A stretch of 5,571 nucleotides of DNA, taken from positions 1 to 5,571 of the forward strand of contig CAIQJW010000026.1 of assembly GCA_903872255.1 (NCBI GenBank), read 5' to 3'. A program made the translations under genes and the position numbers. The notes under the pieces are model-generated. The model was given only the letters and a program-made list of their open reading frames with translations, was not told where the DNA came from and did no database searches. This DNA is from an uncultured delta proteobacterium (GTDB taxonomy: Bacteria > Desulfobacterota > Syntrophorhabdia > Syntrophorhabdales > Syntrophorhabdaceae). Shown here piece after piece: positions 4,322 through 5,571 of the stretch; position 1 is the first letter of the stretch, and each line of letters opens with the position of its first letter.

Positions 4322-5571
4322 TTAGGGGGCCGGCCCTGCCGCCTTTGCCGCGGCTTCGGCGGATCTGTGTGCCAGGTCGATGGATTGGCCGAGGATATTA
4401 AGGCACAGGGCAGGGTTGTGAAACCCCATGCTGTTCTCGGCCGCGATAAAATCCCAGTACCATTGTGCCCGCCGCAAATGTTCCCGCGCTTTCTCGAGTT
4501 CTTCCCTATTCAGGGTTTTCGACGCAAGCGCCTTTGCTATGGCCTCATGGGCCCTCCCAATTCTGGTGCCCGCGATGTGCTGTAGCTCCCACACGCTCTT
4601 TTGTGTATTCTTGACTCTTTCGAGAAGCATTTTCGCATCTTCGGGATGGCATCGGCTGCACGATGCGTCCGCTTTCTTCATGGGCGTGGTTACCCAGTGC
4701 GAGCTGTACTTCCGGCCGCCCTCGCGCATGTACGGCATGTGGCAGTCGGCGCATGATATTCCCGCCCGGGCGTGGGTGCTCGTTGAATGGACCTCGAAAT
4801 CAGGGTGCTGGGCCTTAAGCATCATGGTTTGTGAATCCGTCTGGATCCAATCGCCTTCGAAACCGCCGGGTTTTGTGCTGTAATATGCATAAATTTGCTC
4901 GGGATGAAGGCCTTTATCCCAGGGCATTATTACACGCGAGGTTCCAGGCTCGAAATAATACTCTGCATGGCACTGGCCGCACACGTAAGTCCTCATTTCC
5001 TCCCTTCCGGCTTTTGTTACATCGATGCCCCGCCTGCTCATAGCCTCGATAAACGCGGGATTTGTGATACGCAGTTCCATTGTCGATGGATTGTGGCAGT
5101 TGGCGCATCCGATAGCATGCCTGTTCCTGGCGATGATCTCCGAAAGCGGTTTCTTTGCATATGCCCATCCGGCTTCCTTAAAGATGCCGCCGATATTTGA
5201 CGTCTTGCATGTTATGCAGGCCCCCGGGCTTTGAGGCGTGACCCTCTGGGATTCTTTAAGGTCTGTCAGGGAATAGGGATGCCCCCTGTCTTCCGTATAA
5301 TCTTTACTGAAGGCATTTCCTTTGAAATTTGTGAGTATCTCGGGTTGACGGAGGGAATGTTGAAATTTGACCGATCCTCCGAAATCTGTTGGTGAAGCGG
5401 CCATCTCCAGGTTTTTCTGAAAACTTGCATATTGGAGCGGATAACGCTTCCCCCATACAGCAGGATCGAGTTCACCTTCCGGTATCGCGACAATATTCGA
5501 AGTATCGGAAGGTTTTAGAAAAAACGATCGTATCATTGCCAGGGCACCAAGAAAGAAAATTATGCCGATGA
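4322..5571 (-). CDS. nrfA: Cytochrome c nitrite reductase catalytic subunit NrfA, pentaheme (5' end outside window)
   Basis: Periplasmic ammonia-forming nitrite reductase: NO2- plus six electrons gives NH4+. Numbered from the Met at 5536: heme 1 is the special active-site CITCK (107-111, Lys ligand), followed by four CxxCH sites, CANCH (144), CGQCH (186), CADCH (262) and CSRCH (293). This five-site order is diagnostic. EYYF after heme 3 gives Glu192 and Tyr193, and KAQH (241-244) gives Lys241, Gln243 and catalytic His244, the calcium-site and active-site residues of NrfA. Arg84 in a DRGH segment is the likely catalytic Arg. The long C-terminal helices (300-395) form the usual dimer interface. 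The frame stays open upstream of that Met to the right edge, with 11 more codons (IGIIFFLGALA) forming a hydrophobic signal or anchor helix with MIRSFFL, so the true start lies outside and 5536 is internal. The NrfH quinol dehydrogenase is usually adjacent, and would be upstream, off the window. Downstream is a small ORF, then the shared terminator. Confidence 0.96.
   Translation of the reverse strand, partial: IGIIFFLGALAMIRSFFLKPSDTSNIVAIPEGELDPAVWGKRYPLQYASFQKNLEMAASPTDFGGSVKFQHSLRQPEILTNFKGNAFSKDYTEDRGHPYSLTDLKESQRVTPQSPGACITCKTSNIGGIFKEAGWAYAKKPLSEIIARNRHAIGCANCHNPSTMELRITNPAFIEAMSRRGIDVTKAGREEMRTYVCGQCHAEYYFEPGTSRVIMPWDKGLHPEQIYAYYSTKPGGFEGDWIQTDSQTMMLKAQHPDFEVHSTSTHARAGISCADCHMPYMREGGRKYSSHWVTTPMKKADASCSRCHPEDAKMLLERVKNTQKSVWELQHIAGTRIGRAHEAIAKALASKTLNREELEKAREHLRRAQWYWDFIAAENSMGFHNPALCLNILGQSIDLAHRSAEAAAKAAGPAP

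Noticed and set aside
4428..4883. 151-codon plus-strand open frame
   Set aside because: It is antisense to nrfA across two heme motifs. The Cys-rich look comes from the complementary strand.

Overview
The window reads like a chromosomal segment of an anaerobic, Gram-negative-type bacterium, probably Desulfobacterota (old Deltaproteobacteria) or a related syntroph or sulfate-reducer lineage. The evidence is a pentaheme ammonia-forming nitrite reductase (NrfA), a short exported Gly/Tyr-rich protein of a kind I associate with that group, and a SpoIID-type protein whose conserved blocks I also recall from Bacteroidetes. The lineage is an inference from protein style. No rRNA, tRNA, CRISPR array, insertion sequence or phage gene is visible.

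Left block (1-3505, all minus strand, so read right to left). A strong ribosome binding site and a GTG codon start a SpoIID/LytB-family protein (2061-3386). It is followed after 22 nt by a MurU-like sugar-1-phosphate nucleotidyltransferase (1298-2038), then with an ATGA stop/start overlap by an AmgK-like sugar kinase of the aminoglycoside-phosphotransferase fold (306-1301). After 96 nt comes the first third or less of what looks like a family 2-type glycosyltransferase (1-209, cut by the window edge). AmgK and MurU convert free MurNAc to UDP-MurNAc in the known anabolic peptidoglycan-recycling route, and SpoIID is a lytic transglycosylase acting on glycan strands. The cluster is therefore best read as a candidate murein-sugar salvage or cell-envelope glycan operon; the substrates are inferred.

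Middle (3387-3645). This 259-nt spacer separates the left operon from a plus-strand gene. On the minus strand it holds a perfect TATAAT inside a perfect 8-bp inverted repeat, a second 7-bp hairpin, and a possible 27-codon leader ORF with a very strong Shine-Dalgarno.

Right block. A 110-residue secreted Gly/Tyr/Pro-rich protein (3646-3978, plus) converges on a minus-strand unit made of nrfA (4322 to beyond the right edge) and a small unknown ORF (4065-4289). The two units share one strong bidirectional terminator (4012-4053). Three 7-bp-period repeat arrays surround this terminator (GGGTRAT, its near-complement YATAACC, and GTTTGTC), and two of them encode the C-terminus of the small ORF. This repeat/terminator junction and the SpoIID-MurU-AmgK-glycosyltransferase cassette are the most interesting parts of the window.
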